Below, piece by piece: positions 10,443 through 20,784 of a DNA stretch of 64,000 bases. The position numbers were made by a program, and so were the translations under genes. Under the pieces are notes generated by a model. That model was not told where the DNA came from. It made no database searches and saw nothing but the letters and a program-made list of their open reading frames with translations. How positions within the stretch are numbered: position 1 is the stretch's first letter; each line of letters begins with the position of its first letter. Where the stretch lies: contig NW_022985165.1 of assembly GCF_010093535.1 (NCBI RefSeq), forward strand, positions 2,331,473-2,395,472, written 5' to 3'. The DNA comes from Lindgomyces ingoldianus (taxonomy: Eukaryota; Ascomycota; Dothideomycetes; Pleosporales; Lindgomycetaceae).

Positions 10443-12227
10443 ATGATGCGCTCTAGTCATTCTAACGCCTACACCTTCCTCGTCCTCATCCTATCACGCC
10501 TCCTCTCCATCACCTATGCAGCAAAATGCTTATCTCCGCCCATCGTCCTTCCCTACCGCAATGCTTCTATCGCGCCTAGCCTGCTCGTTCAAGGAATATC
10601 AATCTCCATTGGAACACCACCTCAACAGATTGTTCTAACGCCGAGTCTGATGCTCGAAAACACTTTCATACCACGATACACGAATTCCTGCATCCAATAT
10701 AACACCACAGAGCATAGCATTGGAAACAGCACTCGGCGTGCTGTGATGATAGGACGACGTAATGGTGGACTAGGGCCTGGAAGCTTCGAGGAGCCAGTTA
10801 GTTGGAAGGGGGAGGGCAGCTCGTATATGAGGTGCGCGGAACTATATGGCGGAGGGTACGAGCCAACGCAATCGAGTTCATTCCACGAGAACAAAACCGT
10901 AGAGCAGAAAATCCTCGAGCTGGAATCTCTACTGCAGAGAACGAATTTCACAGACTGGAGCTTCGTTTACGAAACCATTACTTTCACAGACTACCTTTCC
11001 GCGTACGCTACCTCGACATCCGCATCCTCACTCCCCGAACACTGGAACTTAACAACTTCAATGATCCTTCCGCACAATACGACAGCATTTGGGACGCTGG
11101 GGAGATCGCCGTTGGGCCTGACGCCGAATAGCACGATTCTCGCGGCACTTACGAATGCGTCGATGATCCCGTCCACGAGTTGGAGTCTCACACCGCATAC
11201 TCTCTGCCTCGGCTGCATTGACGATAGTTTGAGTAAGGGATCTTTTCACACATTCAAGCCTTCGGATCGCACGGCGAACCCAAAACTACCTTGCCTCATA
11301 CAAGTACAAGTTGAAGCACTGAACTGGCATTCCGGAAAAGGTATCGAAGGTGTGAGTCTCATCAACGGTTCTTTCACCGCGTGCATCGAACCGGGCGTGA
11401 AGTTTTTGGTATTACCAGATGGTGTCAGTGAGGCGCTCGGAAGGGTTACAGAACGCGGTGTGATGTCGCAGTTTGAGGACTTTGTGGCGTTTAAGGGGAA
11501 GCCAGGTGGGGAGGGAGGGAAGTTGATGTTCAAGATCAAGGGTGGATTAGAAGTAAATGTTACGATACCAGGAGCTGGCAAGGCTGATGGAGATGATGGA
11601 GAGTGGAAAGTGCCGATTGGAAAAGGTGGCTGGGGGAGCTATGGTAGAGGCGTATGGGTGCTCGGAAAGCTTTTTACGGACCGTGTGGTATTGAAATGGG
11701 ATGCCGTAGCAGAAGAGTATGAGATTGCCAACGTAAATGATGAAGAAGGTGGGAAGGAAGATTTGAAACCGTTGGGCTGCGACGGGTTTCCGGAAGCAAA
11801 GGGAAAGGCAAAAGAAAGTCCGGCAACGGCTACTATCATTGGGACGGTAGTTGGTGGGTTTGTAGGTGGTGTGGTGAGCGTGTTGGCTGCGCTGTGGTTC
11901 TTTAGGCGGGGGGAGAAGGGCGCGAAGGCAAAGTATGAGCCTATGGGTTCTGAAGAGGCGTTACCGATGGGTGCGATACCGAGCGACAGACGAACATTGG
12001 ATAGCTTAAGGGAAGGAATGGCATCTGCTGCGAGCGTGAGAACTGAGAGGAGCGCGAGGAGCGCATGGACCTCGCGACGACCAGCAGGTCAAGTGTCGCC
12101 GGAGATGGATCCCCAGTTGGTAGAGGACAATTCTATATACGAAGCGCCTGAAGGAGGAACAGCATATCCCACGAAGAGGACTAGGCCAGAACTTGGAATT
12201 CCGTCTGTTTACCGCGATCATAGATGA
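10443..12227 (+). CDS. Membrane-anchored pepsin-like protein lacking catalytic aspartates
   Basis: Intronless, 594 residues. The N-terminus is a signal peptide (hydrophobic 12-26, cleavage likely near AYAAK). The body resembles an A1 aspartic peptidase: ISIGTPPQQIVL at residues 53-64, a second-lobe region around 310-330, and the conserved late segment WVLGKLFTDRVVLKWD. Both active-site motifs are altered, however: the first DTGS position reads LTPSLMLEN and the second D(S/T)GT reads IEPGV. A single transmembrane helix (about 459-483, IIGTVVGGFVGGVVSVLAALWFF) is followed by RRG and a roughly 110-residue cytoplasmic tail. Many NxS/T sequons fit a secreted glycoprotein. I infer a cell-surface pseudoprotease of unknown role. 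Its stop codon lies inside the 3' coding end of the next gene. Confidence 0.8.
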   Translation: MMRSSHSNAYTFLVLILSRLLSITYAAKCLSPPIVLPYRNASIAPSLLVQGISISIGTPPQQIVLTPSLMLENTFIPRYTNSCIQYNTTEHSIGNSTRRAVMIGRRNGGLGPGSFEEPVSWKGEGSSYMRCAELYGGGYEPTQSSSFHENKTVEQKILELESLLQRTNFTDWSFVYETITFTDYLSAYATSTSASSLPEHWNLTTSMILPHNTTAFGTLGRSPLGLTPNSTILAALTNASMIPSTSWSLTPHTLCLGCIDDSLSKGSFHTFKPSDRTANPKLPCLIQVQVEALNWHSGKGIEGVSLINGSFTACIEPGVKFLVLPDGVSEALGRVTERGVMSQFEDFVAFKGKPGGEGGKLMFKIKGGLEVNVTIPGAGKADGDDGEWKVPIGKGGWGSYGRGVWVLGKLFTDRVVLKWDAVAEEYEIANVNDEEGGKEDLKPLGCDGFPEAKGKAKESPATATIIGTVVGGFVGGVVSVLAALWFFRRGEKGAKAKYEPMGSEEALPMGAIPSDRRTLDSLREGMASAASVRTERSARSAWTSRRPAGQVSPEMDPQLVEDNSIYEAPEGGTAYPTKRTRPELGIPSVYRDHR

Positions 12228-14222
12228 GGCAGGAAATTACTCCATTCGGGTGTCTGGAATACGGCTATTGGGACGCGGCGGAGACTCACGAAGGCTTCCA
12301 CCACGAGATATATACGTGCGAGGATAAAGAGGCCCAGGACAAATCGGCCGATGATTGACAGCACCTTATTACTCCTGAATCGAGTAGCGAATACGTCCAG
12401 AGATTCTATGCTTTCCTTTGCGAGGAAGTAGAGCCAAAGGAATATGCCCGATGAACCGATTGCCATGGAACTCAGTATCCACAATATCCGTTCCGTACGC
12501 GTGGGAAAGTACTCATTCCAGGCCGCGACGTGGAGGGCCCCATACGCTGCTGCTGCGAAGGATAGTGCAGACTTTAGTCGATCCTTGTGAACTCCTGTCT
12601 GGCCGATATAACTCAGTCCGATAAAGTCGGGGATGTATCGATCAATGTACTTTGGTTCTCCAACGAAGATGCCAAGGGTTGAAGTTGTGAAGTAAAAGTC
12701 CATGTACGAAGGTCGATCTTGACACTGGTTGTAGAGGTCATCGATTAGGGTGCAAGCTAGACGCCACCGTTGTATTGCAAATGGACTTAGGGGATCATGC
12801 CTGAGGCAATCTTGAAGGGCGCGACGACAATATTTCCTGCTGTGTTGCAAACCGTGATGCGGCTCCTGAAGTGTAAAGAAGATCTCATGTTCTGGAGCGG
12901 TCTTTAGCTCCTTCTCCCGGATCATGTAGCTTACGTGATGGTCAAATGGGGATGGGGATGGCGAGCTTTCATGAGAGCCGACCCGGAAGTCTCCAAGAGG
13001 GCCAATAACTGTAGAGTATGATTTAGTATGTCTGCTGTATGCTTACACTTACGGAGGAACATAGGAAGGGCCTCTGAGGTCCTACTTAACTCCAGTGAGA
13101 GGTTTCATGGATCAAATCTGGAATTTTTGTGTTTCGTGGAGTAGAATAACATGAAATCGGAGTGTTAAGGCTTACATTTTCTCGGATCCCTTGCTGCAAT
13201 TGAGCCAATCGAAAAATGAGTCTCATGCGGACTAAGAGCACTTCCAGATACTGCATCATCTTGATCTACAGTAATCGTGGGTACTGAAGCAACACGTCTC
13301 TGTGACTGGGGGATGTACGCCATACAGCGCATCTCTGTGATCCCGTCTTTAGAGCTACTAATTGGACTACACATCCACATAAGTGATAAGAATGGGTCCA
13401 TCCAGTCTTCTCTCGAGATCAACGCCGGGTCCTTGACCTCTAAAGGCTTGCTCCACCACAGCAAGTAAAGTACCAGAGCACATAGCACGTGACCGATCGT
13501 GTTGATTTCGAGTAGAGTCACGGGAAGTTGTTGAATTAGACGTGCGATAATCTGGAGAAGCATCCATCCGGCCTGGAGACATACGATTGACTTCGCGAGT
13601 CCATCTGCCTTGCTTTTGTCGCGTACTTGGCTTTCCGAAATCCAGGGAAGACGCCCGAGAAATGAGAGAAGGCGAACACCTTCAGGAGTGAGGCTGAGTC
13701 TCGGGCTGCCGTCGAAGCCTTCGCCTGCTTGGATGGTGATGCCTCCCATAACAGCAAAATAACATTGCGTGATACCCCATTCTTGCAGTTGCTGTTCAGG
13801 AGGTGTGTTGAGCTTAGCACCCTAGATTCAATCAGCCGAAATCCCAACATGGCTCTTTCCAAGACGTTCCAGGAACGACGCACTTCAGCCTTGCGGTATT
13901 TCAGGTCCTCCAAGATCTCACGACGAAGCCACCTAGCGGTCAAATACTGCGCAAATGCGGTAGAAACAACTAATTCAGGTGCAAAGATGCCCAGAAGGAT
14001 CCATCTTGTCCTTCTCAGATTTCGTTGGGCTAGAGTGGAGTCCTCCGTCGGCACGTTGAGGTGAAGAGCCGACCAAACACAGATTGTTAATGTGAGAACA
14101 CACGAAACGAGCAGATCCCACGTCCCACGAAAGTTTGGTGCAGATGTCCAGGCAGTTGTCTCAACCGAAGAAGAAGCGGCATAACGGACAGTGAGGAGAA
14201 AAGCGATAAGAAAAAGCATCAT
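12218..14222 (-). CDS. Polytopic membrane protein of an uncharacterised fungal family
   Basis: Three exons (14222-13884, 13821-13176, 13008-12218) give about 591 residues. The first intron is 62 nt (GTGCGT donor, GCTGATT branch), the second 167 nt. A signal-like hydrophobic start (MMLFLIAFLLTV) is followed by WTSAPNFRGTWDLL, then WGITQCYFAVMGG across the first splice, LSLTPEGVRLL, DKSKADGLAKSIVCLQAGWM, LPVTLLEINTIGHVLCALV and YLLWWSKPLEVKD. These are strong landmarks of a large family of fungal multi-pass membrane proteins with no assigned function. The last exon adds further helices (WILSSMAIGSSGIFLWLYFLA). Start chosen at the first of two adjacent ATGs because it begins the signal-like segment. 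The stop overlaps the convergent pseudoprotease by 10 bp. Confidence 0.82.
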
Positions 14223-15082
14223 GTTGCAAGCCACATGGCGTTGAAAGCGAGAAGCTGCGGGATTAGAGAGCTAGATAGAGAGATGGAGTGCTCAGCTGTT
14301 AAGGCTGTGTAGTTTGTTGCCCATGTGGCAGTGCAAGGCTGGCATCCGCGGCCGTCATTGCGCTGCGTGACAAGAGTTAGATGCATTTCGATTTCGAGCT
14401 TTAAAGGAAGACCTTTTTTTTGGAAACGAAGATTGTCATTAACAATGTTTGAACGTCGCATGGTACGCATATCAGATCTCGGAACAGCTTGTGCAGAACG
14501 CGTTTCGGCCCAGAATTTAACGTCGGACTTTGGATGTGTCTTCCGAGACGTCGTCCGAATTGCTAGACGCCTTGAGATTTCCGAAACAAGAGAAACTCGA
14601 ACTCGAATAACGAGGAAACAAAGTGTGCTAAGAACTGCCCTCGTATAAACGTTTTTACATAGAATAGTGGCCAGTGGTGGGGATCTCGGGAGCTTGGGCG
14701 CTCTCTCCGCTTCCGATCATGGCACGTGCGCGGTGAAGTGGAATGGCGGAGGGAGCGCTGCACGCCATCTGCCTCCAGAGTGATGGAGAATTCAGGCACA
14801 GCCGTCATTGCCGTGGCCCTGAAGAGGATCGGCCCCGTTTCTCCCGCAATTGTCGTCTGTTAGGCGGTTTCGGGCCAGCCCCTTGAACCCCATACTCCGA
14901 CGAGACGGTGGGGACCCGAAGCCCTCCCGGAAGGCTCAAGACAAACATCACGAATTAGAGATATAAAGCCTGTATGAACAACTTGTGGCATCTAACATCA
15001 TAAAGAAGCGGCGAGCATATCTCTGAATTGATTTCTTCATCGGCTGTCTTCTACACCAACAAAACTATCCGAGACTAACAAC
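14223..15082. other. Divergent promoter region, membrane protein / scytalone dehydratase
   Basis: No gene is supported. A TATAAAG box lies at 14962-14968, about 115 bp upstream of the scytalone dehydratase ATG, in a suitable place to be its TATA element. The frames at 14325-14648 (+) and 14563-14808 (-) have no recognisable content. Confidence 0.4.
14962..14968 (+). promoter_or_regulatory. TATA-like box upstream of scytalone dehydratase
   Basis: TATAAAG, 115 bp before the ATG at 15083. Assigned by position and sequence only. Confidence 0.35.
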
Positions 15083-15775
15083 ATGGCCGCGACTAAACTG
15101 AAACCTACCTTTGATGGTGAGTCCTGTGTTTGCGCAACTTGAGGTTCTCGGACGCTGAACATGGAAAGATGTCATGGGCTGCCAGTCGGCTTGCTACGAG
15201 TGGGCGGATAGCTACGACAGCAAGGTATGGACGTCCTATCGAACTTCCCGATTTGGAAACTAACGTTGGTGCAGGACTGGGAACGTCTCCGCAAATGCAT
15301 CGCCCCCACACTGAGGGTGAGTAATTTCCAACCATGGGGCCCAGTAAATGCTGAGTCTCGACCGCAGATTGACTACCGCTCCTTCCTCGATAAGATCTGG
15401 GAAGCCATGCCAGCGGAGGAGTTTGTTGCTATGGCTTCTGATCCCGCTGTACTCGGAAACCCCCTCCTCATGACCCAGCACTTCATTGGAGGCACCCGGT
15501 GGGAGAAGGTCTCAGACGACGAGATGATCGGCTACCACCAGCTTCGTGTGCCGCACCAGAAGTACACGGACGAGACTCGCAAGACGGTTGCGGTGAAGGG
15601 CCACGCTCACTCCTTCAACATGCACTGGTACAAGAAGGTGGACGGCGAGTGGAAGTTCGCTGGCCTCAATCCCGATATCAGATGGTTCGAGTACGACTTC
15701 GACAAGGTGTTTGCTGATGGCAGGGACTCGTTCGGGGAGGCCAAGGCGGCGAATGGCATCCCTGAGACAGTATGA
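15083..15775 (+). CDS. SCD1: Scytalone dehydratase (DHN-melanin biosynthesis)
   Basis: Four exons (15083-15116, 15169-15224, 15275-15316, 15368-15775) splice to 179 residues, close to known enzymes. Landmarks: [84 protein letters not shown]. The six residues known as the active site in the Magnaporthe enzyme (Tyr30, Asp31, Tyr50, His85, His110, Asn131) are all present here with an offset of four (Y26, D27, Y46, H81, H106, N127). The enzyme dehydrates scytalone and vermelone to trihydroxy- and dihydroxynaphthalene derivatives on the way to DHN melanin. No polyketide synthase or naphthol reductase is nearby, so the pathway is not clustered in this window. Confidence 0.97.
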
Positions 15776-17794
15776 AGAATATGAAGGACGAATTTCATCA
15801 TGTTTCTGTGGATTATTGATTATTGGCGCTCCTATGTGATCAGACTGTCCTCTTGCGGGGTTGTGATGCTGGATACCAGTCAATTAGAGATGTTTTTCTA
15901 CGCTATGCCCCCTAAATTTCTTGTGGAGTGACTAGATGTTGATGGGCAGTATTTAATTTGACTAGGCTGAAGTTCGTACCTGGCTTGTACCATGAAGATC
16001 AGTATTGGCTCTGTTGCTGAGTGGTTGTCGACACCATTATCACATCCCCCGCCCCCTCTTTGTTGAGTAGTCTATGCGCTAGCTGCTGGGTAATGGAGGC
16101 CCACGACTAGGCACATGTCGAGCGAGCCACTGATGCGTCGCGCAGCCAGCTGCAAAGACTGGAGCATGAGAAGTTCAGCGGTTCTTCCCTGCTCGCCGGC
16201 TCAGACTGCTGCACACACAAGATGCAGCAGATTCGAGGTCGGGCGCTGCAGCCACAGAGGAGAGCAGGTGCAGCGAGCAGGCCGTGATCACACCGTCATG
16301 CAGGAGCGGTTTACGTGCAGCGCTCGCTCTATTAATAACGTGCGGATCGTGCAGGTAGACCGTCGAGAGCACATCGAAAAGACCAAACGCCCGGCCAATG
16401 ACACAGCGATGGTCCGCTCTGTTCTGCGAGGGCCATCCAGATCTCGCCCGCAGCGTGGCAGCCTTGTCTCTGCCAGATGCGAGGTGTTACGAGCCACTGA
16501 GGACGGTGGGATAAATTGAGGGCATCGAAGATCAACAAAAAGCTTGATTCAGCCCGCCCATCCCAGCGCCGCAGAAACCCCCGGTCCATCGCCTTGAGTT
16601 GCCACATGACCGAGCGGATTGGCCGGCACTGCTGATTCAACTGGAAGATTCGCTTGCTTGAAAGAGGGCCCGGCGGTCTTTTGTTGGCTGCCCCCGCAAC
16701 CTCGCACCTTCATCGACATCCCTCGTCCGTATCGACATCCCCATCCTTTTGTGCGGTGTTGATAGCTTGTATTCCTTTGCGTTGCGGTGTTCCTGCTTTC
16801 TGGCTTCGGGATTGCAATCTATTCTCCGGTCTCTGCTCTGCTAAATAGCCTTTTCGGTGCGTGTCTGCCCCCAGTGCCCCCCTCACAATTTTCCTGCGTC
16901 GGCTTGGCGCCCACAGCTTGCGCGACAGCCTCGCGGTCCTGCGTCACCGGCGCGCCCATCTCCTGGTTGAATGCACCTGCACCGCGGAGCTGCACTGTTG
17001 CAGCTCAATTGATCGCGAGGGTGCGCTGACCAGGGTGGGTGGGCTGGCGATGCAGCGCCAGCGAGCCCGTCGCGTCGCAGTCGATGGGTGGCGGATGCGG
17101 TGGTAGCACACGGCCACGACGCACGCAGCACGCAAAACAGCGGCCTGCAAACCCGCAAAGAACAAAGACGCACGCCTGGCTGTCTGCGCTGTCTGGCGAG
17201 CCTCGCGCTACCACTTTACCCCCGCTCTACTCCCGCCTGTCACTTCCTCGCATGTGATCGCTCAGTGCGACCTTGGACCTGGGAACCCTTCTGACCGCCG
17301 TGCAGATTCGCCAGAGTAACCTGTTCCTGCTTCTCTCTCGAGCCTTCCACTCAGCGGCCTCTCGTTCACTTTCACCTCAGCGCGCGCCCGGAGTTATTAT
17401 CGCAGTCTTAGGGATTATCTCTTTCGGCACCATAGTCCTTGTTTCCGCTCGCGACGGCAGCCCCAGCTCTAGCTTCCATTGCGCACCACGGTTCCTATAT
17501 CCGCGTCACTCACCCACGTCCCCAACGAGCCTGCTACCCACGGTGAAGGCATCTCGGTTTCAAGCGGTAAGTGCAGCCTTGGGCCCTCGCACGGGACCAC
17601 CCCTCAACGCTCCACCCAGGAGATCGCGCCTTTTCACCGACGCTAACAGTATAAACTTCTCACCGTGCAGGCCAAGTCTTCATCCACCACTTCGATTCTA
17701 CATCATACTTTAGTGCCACCATCTTACTTTCTCCTTCACGACACCACGCCCACCCTTTCCTTTCGTTCGGAGCGCTCGACGACACACTACCACG
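15776..17794. other. Long GC-rich intergenic region with the leader of the RRM gene
   Basis: No protein gene is supported over 2 kb. The 3' part is the leader of the downstream RNA-binding protein and appears to carry a 5'-UTR intron: donor GTAAGT at 17567, with possible acceptors at 17648 (CTAACAG) and 17670 (GTGCAG). Frames on both strands in 16115-17294 are arginine/serine/cysteine-rich, low in structure, and look like by-products of GC content. Confidence 0.4.
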
Positions 17795-19296
17795 ATGAGC
17801 TTCCAAAACTACGACTCGTTCCAGGGCAATGCGGCCGGTGAGCAACCCGGTGCGCCCGGTGGTGCTGGTGCCCCCGCGCAGCAGCCTGACATGGGGCAGC
17901 CCATCGAGAGCGCTGCTGGCGGTTTCCAGGGCGCCAATATGGGCGCGCCAGGCGGAGCTGGGCCCGGACAACAGGGTGGCGACGCGAAGACGACTCTCTG
18001 GTGAGTTTAGACCTCCCTGGGCTGTCGCGCCGTTTGCGACATTGCAAGACCGCGAAACAGCTCTCGCGGTCCTTCTGCAAGCTCCCTAAAGCATGGTGCA
18101 GTCCAAATGTGACCTTCTACTAACTGTCCGCGCAGGATGGGTGAGCTCGAGCCCTGGATCGACGAAAATTTTGTCCGCAGCATTTGGTACAACATGGGCG
18201 AACAGGTCAACGTCAAGATGATCCGTGACAAGTTCTCGGGGTAAGCGGGCGAATGAGGGGCCACCATTAATCTAACGGGCTAACTACAACATAGAAGTAA
18301 CGCTGGATATTGCTTCGTCGATTTCGCAACTCCCGCTGCTGCTGAAAAGGCTCTCAGTCTCAATGGACAGCTGATCCCCAACTCGAACCGCCCCTTCAAG
18401 CTCAACTGGGCATCTGGTGGCGGCCTCGCCGATCGCAGGTACGTACCCTTTTAATAAAGCGCCGTGGGCGCATGACTAGCCCCGTTAACAAATTAGTGAT
18501 AGCCGCGATGAGCGCGGTCCCGAGTACTCCATCTTCGTTGGCGATCTCGGCCCAGAGGTCAACGAGTTCGTCCTGGTCCAGTTGTTTCAAAACAAATTCC
18601 CGTCCTGCAAATCTGCCAAGATCATGTCGGATCCCATCAGCGGAATGTCTCGCGGCTACGGCTTTGTTCGCTTCGCCAACCCAGATGAGCAACAGCAAGC
18701 GTTGACCGAGATGCAAGGTGTTTACTGCGGTAACCGCCCTATGCGTATCTCTACTGCCACGCCTAAGAACAAGAGCGGCGGACCGGGTGGCCCCGGTGCT
18801 ATGAACATGCAGCCTGGTGGCGGTCCTCTCGGCATGTACTCCATGGGTGCCCCACCAATGGGATACTACGGCGCCCCGCAACCCATGAACCAGTTCACTG
18901 ATCCTAACAACACCACTGTTTTCGTCGGCGGCCTCTCTGGATATGTTACCGAGGATGAGCTCCGTTCATTCTTCCAAGGCTTCGGCGAGATCACCTACGT
19001 CAAGATCCCTCCGGGCAAGGGCTGCGGCTTCGTCCAGTTCGTTCAGCGTCACGCCGCTGAAATGGCCATCAACCAGATGCAGGGCTATCCCATCGGCAAC
19101 TCTCGCGTTCGTCTCTCTTGGGGACGAAGCCAGAACAACTCCGGCCCAGCTGGTACTCCGTACAGGCCCGCTCCTCCCCCTCCAGTCTACCCCGCCATGG
19201 GCATGCCGCCAACTCACCCTTACGGAAATTTCGCTCCCATGAAGGTGGGTGATCTAACAGACTCACCAAGTATCTGACGCTGACTTCTCACAGTAA
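17795..19296 (+). CDS. RNA-binding protein with three RRMs (Nam8/Ngr1/Csx1 type)
   Basis: Exons 17795-18000, 18136-18240, 18295-18438, 18497-19244, plus a stop created directly after a last 49-nt intron (19245-19293), give 401 residues. A Gly/Gln-rich N-terminus precedes RRM1 (LWMGELEPWIDE ... GYCFVDFA), RRM2 (SIFVGDLGPEVNE ... RGYGFVRFA) and RRM3 (TVFVGGLSGYVTEDEL ... GCGFVQF), with Met/Gly/Pro-rich linkers. This three-RRM arrangement matches the yeast Nam8/Ngr1 and fission yeast Csx1 group, which bind mRNA and act in splicing or mRNA stability. The 3' end is uncertain: proline-rich coding-like sequence at 19804-20008 could be an alternative last exon (see findings). Confidence 0.88.
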
Positions 19297-20784
19297 GCAC
19301 ATTCCTTTCTATCACTTTCATGGCGATTCTTGCCCCTGCTCACCCCGGTTGGCTTATGCAATGACTCTCCATCTCACGATTGCCCCTCATGACTCTCCCT
19401 CAAATTCGGTCTTCTTTCTACACTGGGTGGTACTATAAAAGTTGCAATTTGACGACTCCCCAATCTTGCTGGTCGGATGACTTAGAGAATTGTACAACAT
19501 CGCGCCGGTCCACACTGGCTTTTCGGGTGGGATTTTTGGCTGTAGTTAGTCTCTTGAGTCATGGGGACGGTTCTTGCTTTCCTTACGATTGTGCAATGAA
19601 TTCGGGCCCGGCGATGAATTCGACAAGCTTTCCATATATTTGTGCTTGACCGCATGCCTTTTGCCTTGTTTGCAGCAGCCTTGTTTCCGTTTCGTCGGCC
19701 TCTTACTTCGGCTTTGCTGTTCGTTCTTGGGGTATCTCTGCTCTTCACGGCCGCTTCGCTTCTTGCCACGCTTCAAAGACTCTGGCTGACTTTCTCTTCC
19801 TAGCCCGTACGCTGTTCATCTCCACCCACCGCCGATAGTTCCGATCATCCCAACTACTCAACCAGGTGCATTCCCTCCGGACATGCCTGGACCGACTGAA
19901 GGGATGCTAGCCTCGAAAATGAACGAATTGAGCATGTCCCAAAAGCAATCTACACTAGACCGTCTAGACGCAGAATCCCGTGGCCATGAGAGTGTATTCT
20001 CTCAGTAATTCCCCTACTCCTCCTTCGACCCTCACTATTGGTCCTGCCTCTGCTGCGGTTATTTCATACTTTCGATTCTTACCCGGTTATCTCGAGCGTT
20101 CAAGCCCGGTGGCTGCATCTCATTAGCATGGCGTCTGGCGCAAACACCCGAAAGCCACGGATTGCATTCGCATATTAGTGCGCATCTAGAGGTTGCATAG
20201 GGCCCTTGCGTCCCCCGGAAAGTGTTTCTTTTCCTGCAGTGTATTAGTGCTTGGTTATCAAGATGGCTAGGTTTGCATGAGAAAGCGGCAATGATGGGGT
20301 CACGGTGCAGTAGTTCAAGATGGACTTGCTTTTAGTAATTCAGTTGATTGAGTTTTGCTGCTATTTTGCGATTCTTGGTCTCTACGCCTGAATTTCTCTA
20401 ATTATAGCGCGCATGATACCACTTGCGCGAGATTATTCCTTATAAGGCTTGGATCACCACCACATGGGAAACATGCCTACCAGGTTTCCTTGGGTGTCTC
20501 AACGCTTGCCTGCAACTAGCGTTTAGTTTCTGATTCACTGTAGTCTGGAGAGGGTCAACCGAAATTTTGGTAGCACATTTAACAGGATTAAGAGACTTCA
20601 GGATCGTCAGATAGCTTTGGAAGGAAGTCTCTGCCGTCTAGGCCTTCCTTATAAGGCCCACGGCTCCAAGACTCCTGCCTCTACTCTGAGCTACCTAACC
20701 TGGGAATGTTTACCCCTGGACTGATTCCGGGCATGCTAAATTCCCTGCATCTCTCAACCGCATATCCACTCACTGTTGGCCGTG
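19297..20784. other. 3' region of the RRM gene and promoter of the next gene
   Basis: 19297-19803 is pyrimidine-rich with no open structure. 19804-20008 is coding-like (PYAVHLHPPP ... ESRGHESVFSQ then TAA) and may be an alternative terminal exon of the RRM gene. 20009-20784 shows no gene and precedes the ATG of the next gene at 20785. Confidence 0.4.

Noticed and set aside
15083..15775. A DHN-melanin gene cluster around scytalone dehydratase
   Set aside because: Neighbours are a membrane protein and an RNA-binding protein; no polyketide synthase, naphthol reductase or pathway regulator is present.
16115..17294. Many overlapping frames in the GC-rich region before the RRM gene
   Set aside because: All are short, Arg/Ala/Cys-rich and present on both strands, as expected from composition alone.
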